A stretch of DNA of 64,000 nucleotides from Frischella perrara (lineage in GTDB: Bacteria > Pseudomonadota > Gammaproteobacteria > Enterobacterales > Orbaceae). Positions 29,722 through 40,676 of this stretch are shown here, one piece after another. Every line of letters starts with the position of its first letter. Position 1 is the first letter of the stretch. The notes under the pieces are model-generated. The model searched no databases and was not told where the DNA came from. It saw only the letters and a program-made list of their open reading frames with translations. The stretch lies in the NCBI RefSeq assembly GCF_000807275.1, contig NZ_CP009056.1:1985192-2049191 (forward strand), given 5' to 3'. Position numbers and translations under genes: made by a program.

Positions 29722-32598
29722 TCACAGGCTTGATAAAACCCTTTGTAATTCTGCTGCATTCTGATATGGAGTCAGGCCTTTAACGTGATTAAGTTCTTTA
29801 TCAGGTTGATTACCTATTACTTCTGATGCAATAGTTAATCCGTTTTGTTGAATGACTGATTGTTTAAAAAACTCAATAACATCATTTTTAGTCAATAGTT
29901 TAAATTGCTCAATTGATTTTCGTTTAGTATCAAATTTAAATAGTGAATCATAGTAATCTACATAATAGTCACCAAATTCTTCATAAAATGTCTGTGCAGG
30001 CATCATCCATTGATTCAATATAGATTGCTTATAATTATCAAATTCAGCATCCGATAATGCATTTAGCCTTTCCAATATTACTGGATAGAAGGCTTGATAA
30101 CGTTCATTCAAATAAGCAGGATCATGTTCATTACTTTGAATTAAGAAGCCAATACCACTACTGTTACTAATATCAAATGAAAAAACAGATACGATATACC
30201 CCAGCTGTTCATTACTACGTAATTGATCATAAAACCAAGGATAAATGATTTGAGATAATAACATACTAATATTTCCGCTAGCTATTTTATCATAGCCCTT
30301 TGGTACAAAGCCCATAAATAATGCATTGTCTGAACTCACTGCATTTTGAGTTATGATAGCATTAATTTGATGATTAATATCCCATGTTGAATCCGGATAA
30401 TATTCTATATCAGAATTTAAGTGGTTTTTAACGGTCTTATATAATTCTAGTGCTTGTTGATCAGATAAATTACCAAAAGTAAGCATGTAAGGCACTGAAT
30501 TGGTTAAGAGTTGTTGGCGAAAATTTTGTAAATCTTCAACTGTCACCGTTGAAATGGCTTGGCGTTTATCTTTACGATTAAAATAAGTTTTTCCTGTTAT
30601 TGCATAAATTGGCTGCATTGCTAAGCTATTACTATTAGCATGATCAGCTTCATCTAATCTTTCTAAATACCAAGATTTAGCTAATGCTAAATCTTCTTCT
30701 TTGATATCAAAAGTCCGATAAGTTGCTAGCGTGGCTTCAATTAAAGCTAAAATATGTTGATTAAAACCATTGGCAGTTATTTCAATACCTGAGTCGTTAA
30801 ATGTTCCAATAAATATACCTGCAACATCAGCTTGAAAATTTAGGGTGGCTAATTGACGTTTGACTAAATAATTTAGTGTAATGAACATCACCTGATTTTT
30901 AACATTATCATCAACAAAATTATTCCGTAGAGATAAAATAACAGCAGCTTTAGGATCTTCTGCAAAATACTTACTAGCAAAATGGAAATAATTACCTTTT
31001 GGATTAAAAGGCTGATTAATCAATTGTTCTTCTTTAGTAGGTTTTTGATCGATTTCAAAACGATCTGGAATATAAGGGTTAAATAAAGGAAGCGAAAATT
31101 GAAGTTGATCTGCTTCTTTCATGATTTGATTAATTTGAGAAGTCGATATATTTTCTATTTGATAAGGTACGTCAAGGAATTTAGCTCGTTTATCTGTTTT
31201 CTGATTTGGTGCAATAAACCAAATTCGTGCATTTTTTAACGTAAGTGATTCCAGTCTTTGTTCGATCGCTTGTTTGTTAAAATGATTGGCAACATAATCC
31301 GCATCTAAAATATGTTGGGTCGGATATAACAACATCTGATCAGATAAATATTCAACATATGACATATCTTGGGTTATATCTGAATATTTGAATTCAAGTG
31401 CTAAAACCTTTTGCAATTCATCATAATATCTTTTATCAATACCTTCTTTTTTTAACAGCTTTAAATAACTAAAAATAGAGGCCAACACTCGATCCCTTTC
31501 ATCAAGTCCATTATCTGTTAAGTTAACATAAATGCTAAAAACACCACTTGTTCCATATCGAATAGGATCATTATAAGCATTGATCGATTCAATTAAACCT
31601 TGTTTTTGCAATTTATCAAATAAGGTATTAGGGCTACGATTTCTAATCATATAGCCGATATACTCATCACTTTTATCCGCAAACTTATCCAGATTATTTT
31701 CAATAGGAAATTGAATATATAATACTTTTTTAGGTTGGGCGGGTTCCATATAAATTATTTTACCCACATTTTCCTTTGTAATTGCTGATTGATTTATTTT
31801 TTGGATTTTATTTTTGTTTACCTGAATTCTGCCAAATGTTTTTTCAGCCAGTTGAGCTAAATCGTTTAAAGATTGATTACTATATAATACCCCGCTCATT
31901 ATATCAGGCAGGTAATATTTATGATGAAAATCGACTAACTCTTTATGTAATTGACTATTGGGTTTATCGCTTAAGGTTTCTAAATTACCTCCGGAAAACA
32001 TTGAAGCCGGATGATTTTGATTAATTGTCTCAGCATCAGTCTGAAATATACGAAAACCATCATTAGATCGTGACAGTGTGAATTCAGAATTAACGGCATT
32101 ACGTTCTTTATCGGCATATTTTGGATCAAATAATGGTTCAGATATCGCATCAGCTAAGCGATCTAATGCCCCTTCAAAAGCGCTATTTTCTACGTCAAAA
32201 TAAAAAGATGTACGATTTAATGTAGTACTTGCATTATAACTACCTGCATGAGCACTCAAATATTCTGAAAAATCTGAGGGATTGGGATATTTTTTAGATC
32301 CCATTAATACCATATGTTCGGTATAGTGAGCCAGTCCTTGCTGTAATTTAGGATCGTATAATGAACCAATCGGTAATGCTAATGCACCTAATGATTTCAC
32401 TGCTTTTTCGTCTGAGATTAATAGCACATTTATTCCATTGATCAGTCTTATAACTTCATATCGACGATCATCTCGCTCGCTTTTATTAATTTCAACATTC
32501 GAGACGCTATAAGATTGCTCAGTTGCGAAAACAAGCAGAGGTATGGAAGAAAGTAAACTAGCAAAGCACAGAAACAAACATCGACATAGTTTTTTCAT
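29722..32598 (-). CDS. ptrA: Pitrilysin (protease III), periplasmic M16 metallopeptidase
   Basis: The 958-residue protein is close in length to E. coli PtrA. A signal peptide (about 1-25, ending VFA) directs it to the periplasm. The inverted zinc motif HxxEH is present as HYTEH (His91, Glu94, His95), with the downstream acidic ligand region ERNAVNSEF. The C-terminal half contains the second M16 domain and RSNEQLGYIVSV. It degrades small proteins and peptides. It forms its own unit; E. coli ptrA, by contrast, lies in the recBCD region, and no rec gene is seen here. Confidence 0.95.
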   Translation of the reverse strand: MKKLCRCLFLCFASLLSSIPLLVFATEQSYSVSNVEINKSERDDRRYEVIRLINGINVLLISDEKAVKSLGALALPIGSLYDPKLQQGLAHYTEHMVLMGSKKYPNPSDFSEYLSAHAGSYNASTTLNRTSFYFDVENSAFEGALDRLADAISEPLFDPKYADKERNAVNSEFTLSRSNDGFRIFQTDAETINQNHPASMFSGGNLETLSDKPNSQLHKELVDFHHKYYLPDIMSGVLYSNQSLNDLAQLAEKTFGRIQVNKNKIQKINQSAITKENVGKIIYMEPAQPKKVLYIQFPIENNLDKFADKSDEYIGYMIRNRSPNTLFDKLQKQGLIESINAYNDPIRYGTSGVFSIYVNLTDNGLDERDRVLASIFSYLKLLKKEGIDKRYYDELQKVLALEFKYSDITQDMSYVEYLSDQMLLYPTQHILDADYVANHFNKQAIEQRLESLTLKNARIWFIAPNQKTDKRAKFLDVPYQIENISTSQINQIMKEADQLQFSLPLFNPYIPDRFEIDQKPTKEEQLINQPFNPKGNYFHFASKYFAEDPKAAVILSLRNNFVDDNVKNQVMFITLNYLVKRQLATLNFQADVAGIFIGTFNDSGIEITANGFNQHILALIEATLATYRTFDIKEEDLALAKSWYLERLDEADHANSNSLAMQPIYAITGKTYFNRKDKRQAISTVTVEDLQNFRQQLLTNSVPYMLTFGNLSDQQALELYKTVKNHLNSDIEYYPDSTWDINHQINAIITQNAVSSDNALFMGFVPKGYDKIASGNISMLLSQIIYPWFYDQLRSNEQLGYIVSVFSFDISNSSGIGFLIQSNEHDPAYLNERYQAFYPVILERLNALSDAEFDNYKQSILNQWMMPAQTFYEEFGDYYVDYYDSLFKFDTKRKSIEQFKLLTKNDVIEFFKQSVIQQNGLTIASEVIGNQPDKELNHVKGLTPYQNAAELQRVLSSL

Positions 32599-33209
32599 TT
32601 ACACTATCCTAAATAATTTTAAAAAATATATGGGGTTAATTGTATTTATCGAATTACCATAAGCTATCATACCACTATGATTTTCGGTTATACTAATAAA
32701 ACAGTAATAAAAATCTTTAAGTCGCTTTCGTGTTTAAAAACTAACCTTAACAACCACCTATAGATTATACAAAAAATACCCCATTTGTAATTAAATAGTT
32801 AAGATCGATTTTTTTATCGGTAACTTATTGTCGCGATAGCATGAAAAGTTGTGACATCGTTTTAAAGAAATAATATTAAAACCATTAGATATCTATCTTA
32901 CTACATAATTAACTTGATAGATAATCGTTGCCTTCCGTAATGTAATAATGTAGAGAACACGTTAAGAACTACATGACTAACTCATTAAAGTGAGCAATAT
33001 TAATGATGAATAATACGCTTTAATTTTGATATTGTGAGAGTATGTTGTTAGATTGAATTTATAGCAATTTAATAAGTCTTCAAGTAATAATTGGCATAAA
33101 AAAGATAATACATCTTGTTGCATATAATGTTATGAAACAAGATGTATTCCTAATTTAGAACATATTTAGAATTTGCTTAGATTAAACAATTCCAATTAAA
33201 AAATGCTAA
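32599..33209. other. 611-bp intergenic region upstream of ptrA
   Basis: The region lies between ptrA and the end of prfC, both on the minus strand. It holds the prfC terminator hairpin near its right side and, presumably, the ptrA promoter at its left. I see no open frame, RNA gene or repeat in the rest. Confidence 0.6.
33096..33148 (-). terminator. Terminator of prfC
   Basis: A perfect 13-bp inverted repeat (AATACATCTTGTT / AACAAGATGTATT) with a 16-nt loop lies about 60 bp after the prfC stop. On the minus strand it is followed by ATCTTTTTT, an appropriate U-tract. Confidence 0.7.
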
Positions 33210-34802
33210 TTAATGTTCACGCGTTTTTCTAAATACTACATCTGGATAACGCTCTTGCGTTAAATTTAGATTTACTAAACTTGGGGCGATATAGCTTAAA
33301 TTATCTCCACCATCTAAAGCTAAATTAGCTTCACATTTACGTTTAAACTCTTCCAATTTTTTAACATCATGACACTCAACCCAACGGGCAGTAGTCACAT
33401 TTATTGGCTCATAAATTGCTTCTACATTATATTCTGATTTTAGACGAGCAACTACCACATCAAACTGTAATACCCCAACCGCACCAACAATGAGATCATT
33501 ATTCATTAAAGGTCGGAAAACCTGTACAGCACCCTCTTCTGATAATTGAACCAAACCTTTTAGTAATTGTTTTTGTTTAAGTGGGTCTTTTAAACGAATG
33601 CGGCGAAACAGTTCTGGCGCAAAGTTAGGAATACCAATGAATTTAAACTCCTCACCTTGACTAAAGGTATCTCCAATCTGAATTGTACCGTGGTTGTGTA
33701 AACCTATAATGTCGCCGGCATAAGCCTCTTCAACATGCTCTCTATCACCAGCCATAAAGGTTAATGCATCTGAAATATTAACATCTTTACCTAAACGGAC
33801 ATGACGTAATTTCATACCTTTATCATACTTACCCGAAACAATTCGCAAAAACGCTACTCTATCGCGGTGTTTTGGATCCATGTTTGCTTGTATTTTAAAG
33901 ACAAACCCACTAAATTTTTCTTCCTGCGCCGTTACTTCACGTTTATCCGTTTGGCGAGGTTGTGGTGCTGGAGCCCATGCAGTTAAACCATCAAGCATGT
34001 GATCAACACCAAAATTACCTAAGGCTGTACCAAAAAACACAGGGGTCAATTCACCGTTTAAAAAAGCATCTAAATCAAACTCATTCGAAGCACCCTGCAC
34101 TAATTCCAGTTCTTCACGAAGTTGAGCAGCTAAATCTTCACCGACCGCTTGATCGAGTTCCGGATTGGCTAATCCTTTAATTATACGTACTTCTTGAATT
34201 GTGTGACCTTTACCAGATTGATATAAATAAGTTTCATCCTTTGTTAAGTGGTAAACGCCCTTAAATAACTTACCACAACCAATTGGCCATGTAATTGGTG
34301 CACAAATGATATTTAATTCATTTTCAACCTCATCTAGTAACTCCATAGGATCGCGAATATCGCGATCAAGTTTATTCATAAAGGTTAAAATTGGCGTATT
34401 ACGTAGCCGAGTTACTTCCATAAGTTTGCGAGTTCTGTCTTCTACCCCTTTTGCTGCATCAATTACCATTAAGCAGCTATCGACCGCGGTCAAAGTACGA
34501 TAAGTATCTTCCGAGAAGTCTTCGTGACCGGGAGTATCAAGTAAATTTACTAAACAATTAGCGTAAGGAAACTGCATCACGGAAGTGGTGATAGAGATTC
34601 CCCGCTGCTTTTCCATCTCCATCCAATCTGATTTGGCATGTTGCGCATTCGCACCACGTCCCTTCACAGTTCCGGCTGTTTGAATGGCTTGTCCAAATAG
34701 TAACACTTTTTCAGTTATGGTAGTTTTACCTGCGTCAGGGTGAGAAATAATGGCAAAGGTTCGACGATTTGCCACTTCATCTAAATAAGCTTGATCGGTC
34801 AT
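33210..34802 (-). CDS. prfC: Peptide chain release factor 3 (RF3)
   Basis: The 530-residue translational GTPase is nearly identical in length to E. coli RF3. G motifs are SHPDAGKTT (G1), [11 protein letters not shown] (G2 region), [12 protein letters not shown] (G3) and MNKLDRD (G4). The C-terminal part has the RF3-specific [22 protein letters not shown]3 removes RF1/RF2 from the ribosome after peptide release. It is 111 bp downstream of dusA on the same strand. Confidence 0.97.
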   Translation of the reverse strand: MTDQAYLDEVANRRTFAIISHPDAGKTTITEKVLLFGQAIQTAGTVKGRGANAQHAKSDWMEMEKQRGISITTSVMQFPYANCLVNLLDTPGHEDFSEDTYRTLTAVDSCLMVIDAAKGVEDRTRKLMEVTRLRNTPILTFMNKLDRDIRDPMELLDEVENELNIICAPITWPIGCGKLFKGVYHLTKDETYLYQSGKGHTIQEVRIIKGLANPELDQAVGEDLAAQLREELELVQGASNEFDLDAFLNGELTPVFFGTALGNFGVDHMLDGLTAWAPAPQPRQTDKREVTAQEEKFSGFVFKIQANMDPKHRDRVAFLRIVSGKYDKGMKLRHVRLGKDVNISDALTFMAGDREHVEEAYAGDIIGLHNHGTIQIGDTFSQGEEFKFIGIPNFAPELFRRIRLKDPLKQKQLLKGLVQLSEEGAVQVFRPLMNNDLIVGAVGVLQFDVVVARLKSEYNVEAIYEPINVTTARWVECHDVKKLEEFKRKCEANLALDGGDNLSYIAPSLVNLNLTQERYPDVVFRKTREH

Positions 34803-34849
34803 GATATTTAACTATTAAACTATAAGCAAAAATAATGGCAGCGATTTTA

Positions 34850-34877
34850 GCAGATATCCCATTAAATAGATATCTGC
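34850..34877 (-). terminator. Possible terminator of dusA
   Basis: A 9-bp perfect stem (GCAGATATC/GATATCTGC) with a 10-nt loop lies between dusA and prfC. The minus-strand tail (TAAAATCGC) is poor in U, so it may attenuate rather than stop transcription into prfC. Confidence 0.35.
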
Positions 34878-34913
34878 AGGATTAAATCTGTTGTAAAGAT
34901 AAAATAAACTTGA

Positions 34914-35882
34914 TTAATGCAATTGAATAAAACTTAGTGCTTTCTCTACGACTTCCAAGCCAGCCCCTTTTTTGTGAGCATTTTCACTCAAATAGCGACG
35001 CCATTGTTTTGCGCCTTTTTTACCATTAAAAATACCTAAGGTATGACGCATAATGTGATTTAATTGCGTTCCCTTAGCTAACTCGACTTCAATATAAGGA
35101 AATAATTGTTCAATTACAGATATAGGATTGGTAATTACATGATCCTTTGCAAAAATTTGTTGATCAATTTCACTTAAAAGCATCGGATTTTGATAAGCTT
35201 CGCGTCCAACCATTACTCCATCTACATGTTGTAAATGTATTTTAATTTGTTCTAGCGACGTAATGCCACCATTAATAGCAATAACTAATTCTGGATAATC
35301 GCGTTTAAGTTGATAAACACGTTCATAATCAAGTGGTGGTACTTCGCGATTTTCTTTCGGGCTTAACCCTGATAACCACGCCTTTCGTGCATGCACAATA
35401 AATGTTTGACAATAGGGCATAATAGTTTCGATAAAATGACATACAAATTCATAACTATCTTGCTGATCTATTCCAATACGGTGTTTAACTGTAACCGGTA
35501 TTGTTACGGCATCTTGCATTGCTTTAATACAATCAGCAACTAAAGTTGCATTACCCATCAAACAGGCACCAAACATACCATTTTGCACGCGATCGGAGGG
35601 ACAGCCGACATTAAGGTTGATCTCATCATAACCCCTTTGCTCAGCCAGTTTTGCACATTTCGCTAATGACACGGGATCGCTACCACCCAATTGTAGAGAT
35701 ACCGGATGTTCTTGTGCATTAAAGGTCAAATAATCCCCTTTACCGAATAAAATCGCGCCAGTTGTCACCATTTCGGTGTATAGTAACGATTGCTTAGTTA
35801 AAATCCTATGGAAGTAGCGACAATGACGATCGGTCCAATCAAGCATTGGCGCTACGGAAAATTTATTTAAAGTTGATTTCAT
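34914..35882 (-). CDS. dusA: tRNA-dihydrouridine(20/20a) synthase DusA
   Basis: In this 322-residue FMN-dependent enzyme the N-terminal [18 protein letters not shown] and [15 protein letters not shown] are DusA-specific. The catalytic cysteine is Cys94 in [35 protein letters not shown] and GITSLEQI follow in the TIM barrel, and the C-terminal helical domain has [19 protein letters not shown]. It reduces U20/U20a in tRNA D-loops in the cytosol. Length fits the family. Confidence 0.95.
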   Translation of the reverse strand: MKSTLNKFSVAPMLDWTDRHCRYFHRILTKQSLLYTEMVTTGAILFGKGDYLTFNAQEHPVSLQLGGSDPVSLAKCAKLAEQRGYDEINLNVGCPSDRVQNGMFGACLMGNATLVADCIKAMQDAVTIPVTVKHRIGIDQQDSYEFVCHFIETIMPYCQTFIVHARKAWLSGLSPKENREVPPLDYERVYQLKRDYPELVIAINGGITSLEQIKIHLQHVDGVMVGREAYQNPMLLSEIDQQIFAKDHVITNPISVIEQLFPYIEVELAKGTQLNHIMRHTLGIFNGKKGAKQWRRYLSENAHKKGAGLEVVEKALSFIQLH

Positions 35883-36030
35883 TTTGCGTATTTATTTTAC
35901 TTGGCTTAATCTAAACTACTTATATTTGATACATCTTCTGGAATGTAAATTAAAATTACTCTTCTAATATCACTATTTACTATACTTTGATTTAACTAAA
36001 TAATGGTTTTAATTTCCAATCAATCGAAAT

Positions 36031-36057
36031 AAATAAACCCGTCAGTGACGGGTTTTT
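36031..36057 (-). terminator. Terminator of bamE (possibly bidirectional)
   Basis: A 10-bp inverted repeat around CCCGTCA/TGACGGG lies 25 bp after the bamE stop. On the minus strand it is followed by TTTATTTATT. A T6 run also sits on the + side, but no + strand gene ends here. Confidence 0.65.
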
Positions 36058-36081
36058 TAAGAATTTTAATACACGTAAGTA

Positions 36082-36438
36082 TTATTCCATTTCATCAAGA
36101 GTTGTGTTATCGCTTGCTGTTCGCTTAATATCAGCTACGTTACCTGCACTATTAAATGAAATCGTATATGTGATTTGTTTAGTGTAACCATGTTGCGGAT
36201 TTTGACGAAATACATAATACCAAATATCGTCACCAAATATAGAAGTTAACATTGGCGAACCCATTATGAATAATACTTGTTCTTTGGTTTGACCAACCTT
36301 TAACTTATCTACGGCTTCCTGAGTAAGATAATTTCCCTGATTGATATCGGGACGATATACCCAACGGTCAACAAAAGAACAACCTACTAATAAAAATGAC
36401 GTAGTAATTGCAACAATAATAAAACGCAACAATGACAT
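36082..36438 (-). CDS. bamE: BamE (SmpA), outer-membrane assembly lipoprotein
   Basis: The 118-residue lipoprotein has a signal peptide ending in LLVGC (Cys20), followed by RWVYRPDINQGNYLTQEAVDKLKVGQTKEQVLFIMGSP and DIWYYVFRQNP, the conserved BamE core. BamE is an accessory lipoprotein of the beta-barrel assembly machine. It is a single-gene unit divergent from pheA and has its own terminator. Length is typical. Confidence 0.95.
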   Translation of the reverse strand: MSLLRFIIVAITTSFLLVGCSFVDRWVYRPDINQGNYLTQEAVDKLKVGQTKEQVLFIMGSPMLTSIFGDDIWYYVFRQNPQHGYTKQITYTISFNSAGNVADIKRTASDNTTLDEME

Positions 36439-36597
36439 GTAACAATACCCATTCTAAAAATTGTGGCGTATATTATCGCTGATATTTTCTCTAAACGCTA
36501 CTGCTTATTATATAAGTTCAAAAGTAGCTATTCTCTAATATTGAATAAAATCTAATTATTTTGAATATTTCAATTGGATTATGACTGAAATCTAATC

Positions 36598-36626
36598 ATC
36601 ACATTTAAGCATTATTAGTATATAAT
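36598..36626 (+). promoter_or_regulatory. Candidate pheA promoter
   Basis: A perfect TATAAT at 36621-36626 is preceded, 17 bp upstream, by ATCACA (four of six matches to the -35 consensus). A start site just downstream would leave the ATG at 36627 without a leader, which supports translation from 36657. I see no Phe-rich leader peptide. Confidence 0.35.
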
Positions 36627-36656
36627 ATGCCATCATTTTTTAGCCGAAACAGTCTT

Positions 36657-37802
36657 ATGTCACATAATCCATTATTAACTTTAAGAGATAAAATAACTGC
36701 ACTAGATAAACAATTATTGCAATTAATTGCTCAACGACGTGAATTATCTACACAAGTAGTCAATACAAAAATTAAAGCCAACATTCCAGTACGTGATATT
36801 GAACGAGAGCGTTTGTTGGTCAAAACGCTTATTGAAGAGGGCAATCAGTTTTCGCTTGATGAGCTCTTTGTTAAAAGGCTTTATCAAATTATTATAGAAG
36901 ATTCAGTGTTATTGCAACAACGCATTTTGCAGCAACAGCTAAATCAGAATGCTGTTAAATCAGCAAAAATAGCGTTTCTTGGTCCAAAAGGTTCTTATTC
37001 ACATTCGGCAATGCGTCGATACGCTGCGAATCATTTTGATCATATTGAAGAATCTAGCTGTTCAAGCTTTAAAGATATTTTTGAAAGTGTTGATAAAGGA
37101 TTGGTCGACTACGGTGTAGTTCCAATTGAAAATAGTAGTTCAGGTTCAATTAATGAAGTGTATGACCTGTTACAAAAAACAAATCTACACATTATTGGTG
37201 AAATATCCCTTTTTATTGATCACTGTATTTTAGCTAACAACCAAGCAAGTTTAGCTAAAATTGAAACTGTTTATAGTCATCCTCAGCCGTTTCAACAATG
37301 TACTAATTTCATAGATAAATATCCAAATTGGAAAATTATCTATTGCGACAGTACCTCATCGGCAATGCAAACTGTAGTAGATTTGAATCAAGACAATGTC
37401 GCAGCTATTGGTAATAAAGATGGCGGAGAATTATATGGATTACAAGTTTTAGAACATAATTTTGCAAATCAAAAAGAAAACATAACTCGTTTTATTATTT
37501 TGTCACGAGAAGCGATCGAAGTATCTCAACAAATTTCCGCTAAAACGACTATATTAATGAAAACTGGACAACAAGCTGGTGCTCTGGTTGATGCTTTGTT
37601 AGTACTACGTAACCATAATATAGTGATAACTAAACTTGAATCACGACCAATACATGGAAACCCGTGGGAAGAAATGTTCTATGTTGATTTACAAGGAAAC
37701 ATCGAAAGTGTTGTGATGCAACAAGCTTTAAAAGAGCTGTCTTCAATTACACTATTTACAAAAGTACTAGGTTGCTACCCAAGTGATAATGTTACACAAT
37801 AA
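36657..37802 (+). CDS. pheA: Bifunctional chorismate mutase/prephenate dehydratase (P-protein)
   Basis: The protein has about 381 residues, against 386 in E. coli PheA. The N-terminal chorismate mutase domain has [21 protein letters not shown] and RRELS. The prephenate dehydratase domain has [37 protein letters not shown] and a TRF motif, and a C-terminal ACT regulatory domain has [19 protein letters not shown]. It makes phenylpyruvate from chorismate in phenylalanine synthesis, with feedback control through the ACT domain. An upstream in-frame ATG (36627) would add ten residues. I chose 36657 by comparison with E. coli and because of the TATAAT just upstream. Confidence 0.93.
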   Translation: MSHNPLLTLRDKITALDKQLLQLIAQRRELSTQVVNTKIKANIPVRDIERERLLVKTLIEEGNQFSLDELFVKRLYQIIIEDSVLLQQRILQQQLNQNAVKSAKIAFLGPKGSYSHSAMRRYAANHFDHIEESSCSSFKDIFESVDKGLVDYGVVPIENSSSGSINEVYDLLQKTNLHIIGEISLFIDHCILANNQASLAKIETVYSHPQPFQQCTNFIDKYPNWKIIYCDSTSSAMQTVVDLNQDNVAAIGNKDGGELYGLQVLEHNFANQKENITRFIILSREAIEVSQQISAKTTILMKTGQQAGALVDALLVLRNHNIVITKLESRPIHGNPWEEMFYVDLQGNIESVVMQQALKELSSITLFTKVLGCYPSDNVTQ

Positions 37803-37818
37803 ATTACACTAAAGTTAT

Positions 37819-38889
37819 ATGATTGATTTTGCGAAATCTGTTTTGACTTGGTATGAACAATACGGCAGAAAAACATTGCCTTGGCAAGTTGAAAAAACAC
37901 CTTACCATGTTTGGCTGTCGGAAGTCATGCTACAGCAAACCCAAGTTGTAACAGTCATACCCTATTTCGAACGTTTTATTCAACATTTTCCAACCATTGC
38001 GGACTTAGCGCGTTCTTCCATTGATGATGTACTTCACTTATGGACTGGGCTAGGATACTATGCTAGAGCGCGAAATTTACATAAAGCTGCGCAAATAATT
38101 GTTGAAAAATATAACGGTATTTTTCCAACTTGTTTTGAAGATGTTGTAAATTTACCGGGCATTGGTCGTTCTACCGCTGGTGCCATCTTATCATTATCAC
38201 TAAAGCAGCATTACGCTATATTAGATGGGAATGTTAAGCGGGTATTAACACGTTTTTTTGCCATTGATGGTTGGCCTGGCAACAAAAAAATAGAAAATCA
38301 ACTGTGGCAATTATCAGAACGCGTCACGCCTGTGAAAGATGTTGAAAAATTCAATCAAGCTATGATGGATATCGGTGCGATGATCTGCCTACGCAACAAA
38401 CCTAAATGCACACTTTGCCCTTTATCAAAGGATTGTATTGGATATAATACTAATCGTTGGCAAGAATTCCCGACTAAAAAACCGAAACAGACTATACCAA
38501 CTAAAACAGCCTATTTCTTGATTTTAGATAATCATCAAAATATTTGGTTAGAAAAACGACCACCAGTAGGAATTTGGGGGGGCCTTTTTTGTTTTCCACA
38601 ATTTGATAACGTTCAAGCTATACACGATTGGCTTAAACAGCAACATTTGATAACATCAAAATTAATACAATTGATTTCTTTTAGACATACATTCAGCCAT
38701 TTTCATCTTGAAATTGTACCCATTTATACGCAATTATTAAAAAATCGTGCTCGCTTAAATGAACCGAATGGTTGTTGGTACAATCTGGATCAACCCGCTA
38801 AAATAGGATTGGCGACACCGGTAAATAACTTACTGAAACAATTGGCGATACAATCACCATCAGATACAATCACCAACATTACTTTTTAG
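37819..38889 (+). CDS. mutY: A/G-specific adenine DNA glycosylase MutY
   Basis: The 356-residue base-excision enzyme has the catalytic Glu35 in [10 protein letters not shown], the helix-hairpin-helix [11 protein letters not shown] and the catalytic Asp136 in ILDGNVKRV. The 4Fe-4S cysteines are Cys190, Cys197, Cys200 and Cys206 (C-x6-C-x2-C-x5-C). The C-terminal NUDIX-like 8-oxoG recognition domain contains [12 protein letters not shown] and [10 protein letters not shown]. It removes adenine opposite 8-oxoguanine. The mutY-yggX-mltC order is the same as in E. coli. The region encoding GIWGG contains a run of seven G. Confidence 0.96.
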   Translation: MIDFAKSVLTWYEQYGRKTLPWQVEKTPYHVWLSEVMLQQTQVVTVIPYFERFIQHFPTIADLARSSIDDVLHLWTGLGYYARARNLHKAAQIIVEKYNGIFPTCFEDVVNLPGIGRSTAGAILSLSLKQHYAILDGNVKRVLTRFFAIDGWPGNKKIENQLWQLSERVTPVKDVEKFNQAMMDIGAMICLRNKPKCTLCPLSKDCIGYNTNRWQEFPTKKPKQTIPTKTAYFLILDNHQNIWLEKRPPVGIWGGLFCFPQFDNVQAIHDWLKQQHLITSKLIQLISFRHTFSHFHLEIVPIYTQLLKNRARLNEPNGCWYNLDQPAKIGLATPVNNLLKQLAIQSPSDTITNITF

Positions 38890-38964
38890 CTAAACAGTTT
38901 TTAGCTATAACTTTAACAAAATCTTTAAAATAGACATTTTAAAGAACAATTTAAGGATACCGTT

Positions 38965-39234
38965 ATGAGTCGTATGATTTATTGCCATTTTTTAAAAAAA
39001 GAAGCACCTGGTTTAGATTTTCAATTATATCCGGGCGAGCTTGGAAAAAGGATTTTTAATGAAATATCACAGGAAGCTTGGAACGAATGGATAAAAAAAC
39101 AAACGATGTTAATCAATGAATTAAAATTAAATATGATGAATCCGGAACATCGTAAACAAATTGAAAATGAGATGGTAAAATTTTTATTTCAAGGGCAAAA
39201 TATAACCATTTCTGGCTATAAGCCACAGATTTAA
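38965..39234 (+). CDS. yggX: YggX, Fe(II)-trafficking / oxidative-damage protection protein
   Basis: The 89-residue small protein matches YggX throughout: [36 protein letters not shown] and [13 protein letters not shown]. The conserved Cys is in IYCHF. It is thought to help protect Fe-S clusters and to carry iron, which fits its position after the Fe-S enzyme gene mutY. AAGGA is well placed before the ATG. Confidence 0.96.
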   Translation: MSRMIYCHFLKKEAPGLDFQLYPGELGKRIFNEISQEAWNEWIKKQTMLINELKLNMMNPEHRKQIENEMVKFLFQGQNITISGYKPQI

Positions 39235-39249
39235 TTGGATATTTAAGGA

Positions 39250-40335
39250 ATGACACAGATCAGAAATTTGAAATCTCGTTATATCAAAATAGTTAGTTTA
39301 TTAGGTATATCTGCTTTACTTGCAGCATGTCCGAGCTCACATAACGACATTGATAAACCGGTCTATATCAAAAATACAAATGCTCTAAATATATTAATAA
39401 ATCAGTATGCTAATAATATAGAACAAATTTGGGGACCGCATGAAGTGTTAATTGCTGGCCCGAAAGATTATGTTCAATATAGTAATGATTTATTAACGCG
39501 TGTTCATATTAACTTCGTATCGGGTCAATTAGCTATTGAGACATTATCAGAAGATCCAACTAAGCAATTAAAATCAGCGATTGTTACGACTTTATTAATG
39601 CCTGAACCCGAAGATATAATCAAACAATCGGACTCGCCGTTAGATAATACTAAAGAACCTTTTTTATACAAACAGATACTTGATGAAAACGGTGAACCAA
39701 TCAGATGGGACTGGCGAGCAGCGCATTTTGCCGATTACTTAGTTGAAAACCAATTACATACGCGCAAATCAGGTGATAAACAGATTAGTTACGTTAAAAT
39801 TAATTTAGTACCGGATCATGTTAATGAACGGGCACATAAATTTATACCATTAGTTCGCCAATCTGCTCATGAATACCAAATTGATGAACGATTAATTTTG
39901 GCTATTATTCAGGTTGAATCTAATTACAATCCATTTGCGGTAAGTCGTAGCGATGCCCTAGGGTTAATGCAATTACAACAACATACTGCTGGACGCGACC
40001 TTTATCATCGATGGGGTAAAAGTGGTGAGCCAAGTAAATCTTATTTACTCGATCCTAAAAATAATATTAGAATGGGGTCAGCCTACTTAGCATTAATTCG
40101 CGACTCTTATTTGAAAGGTATTAAAAATCCAATTTCAATGCGTTATGCAATGATTTGTGCCTATAATGGTGGTGCGGGTAGTGTATTAACCACCTTCTCT
40201 AAAGATCGCGTTAAGGCCATTGATGTGATTAATCGTATGAGCCCTGAACAAGTTTATAAAAAACTTATAACGTCCCATGCATCTCAAGAATCACGTAATT
40301 ATTTAATCAAGGTGAACCAAATTCTTACAAAATAG
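39250..40335 (+). CDS. mltC: Membrane-bound lytic murein transglycosylase C
   Basis: The 361-residue lipoprotein has a signal peptide ending in the lipobox LLAAC. The N-terminal domain has EQIWGPHEVLIAGPKDYVQY as in MltC. The SLT domain includes ILAIIQVESNYNPFAVS with catalytic Glu223, ALGLMQLQQHTAG and YAMICAYNGGAGSVL. It cleaves peptidoglycan glycan strands with 1,6-anhydro product formation at the outer membrane. It follows yggX by 15 bp; AAGGA almost touches the ATG, which is unusually close. Confidence 0.95.
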   Translation: MTQIRNLKSRYIKIVSLLGISALLAACPSSHNDIDKPVYIKNTNALNILINQYANNIEQIWGPHEVLIAGPKDYVQYSNDLLTRVHINFVSGQLAIETLSEDPTKQLKSAIVTTLLMPEPEDIIKQSDSPLDNTKEPFLYKQILDENGEPIRWDWRAAHFADYLVENQLHTRKSGDKQISYVKINLVPDHVNERAHKFIPLVRQSAHEYQIDERLILAIIQVESNYNPFAVSRSDALGLMQLQQHTAGRDLYHRWGKSGEPSKSYLLDPKNNIRMGSAYLALIRDSYLKGIKNPISMRYAMICAYNGGAGSVLTTFSKDRVKAIDVINRMSPEQVYKKLITSHASQESRNYLIKVNQILTK

Positions 40336-40336
40336 T

Positions 40337-40669
40337 ATGGTAAAGAATAATAATGGACCAATTATAGAACGCGAAAAGAAAACAGTTAGTTTTATGATTG
40401 GTCTTTATTGTCAGAAAAAGCATCATCATCCAAAAAATAAATTATGTAATGAATGTAATGAACTTAAACAATATGCTTTACAACGCCTAACGACTTGCCG
40501 ATTTGGAGAACAAAAAACCACTTGTGAAAAGTGTCCCAAACATTGTTATAGGAAAGATTATCAACAAAAAATCAAACATGTCATGCGATTTTCTGGACCA
40601 AGAATGTTATTATATCATCCTATTTTAGCCATTAACCATTTATACAAAAATCTTAAATACCGTAATTAA
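40337..40669 (+). CDS. ygbA: YgbA-like (nitrous oxide-stimulated promoter) family protein
   Basis: The 110-residue Cys/His-rich protein has [67 protein letters not shown] and HPILAINHL. This is the YgbA family pattern. In enterics YgbA is linked to recovery from nitrosative stress; the cysteine pattern suggests metal or Fe-S binding. The ATG is one base after the mltC stop without an obvious ribosome site, suggesting coupling. The partner trmA starts 7 bp later. Confidence 0.88.
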   Translation: MVKNNNGPIIEREKKTVSFMIGLYCQKKHHHPKNKLCNECNELKQYALQRLTTCRFGEQKTTCEKCPKHCYRKDYQQKIKHVMRFSGPRMLLYHPILAINHLYKNLKYRN

Positions 40670-40676
40670 GAATAAT

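Noticed and set aside
36627..36656. Longer N-terminus for PheA
   Set aside because: The ATG at 36627 directly follows a TATAAT box, and the extra residues have no counterpart in E. coli PheA.
38576..38582. Seven-G run in mutY as a phase-variation site
   Set aside because: It encodes the conserved GIWGG motif of the MutY C-terminal domain, so selection on the protein explains it. Hypermutation by slippage is conceivable but not supported.
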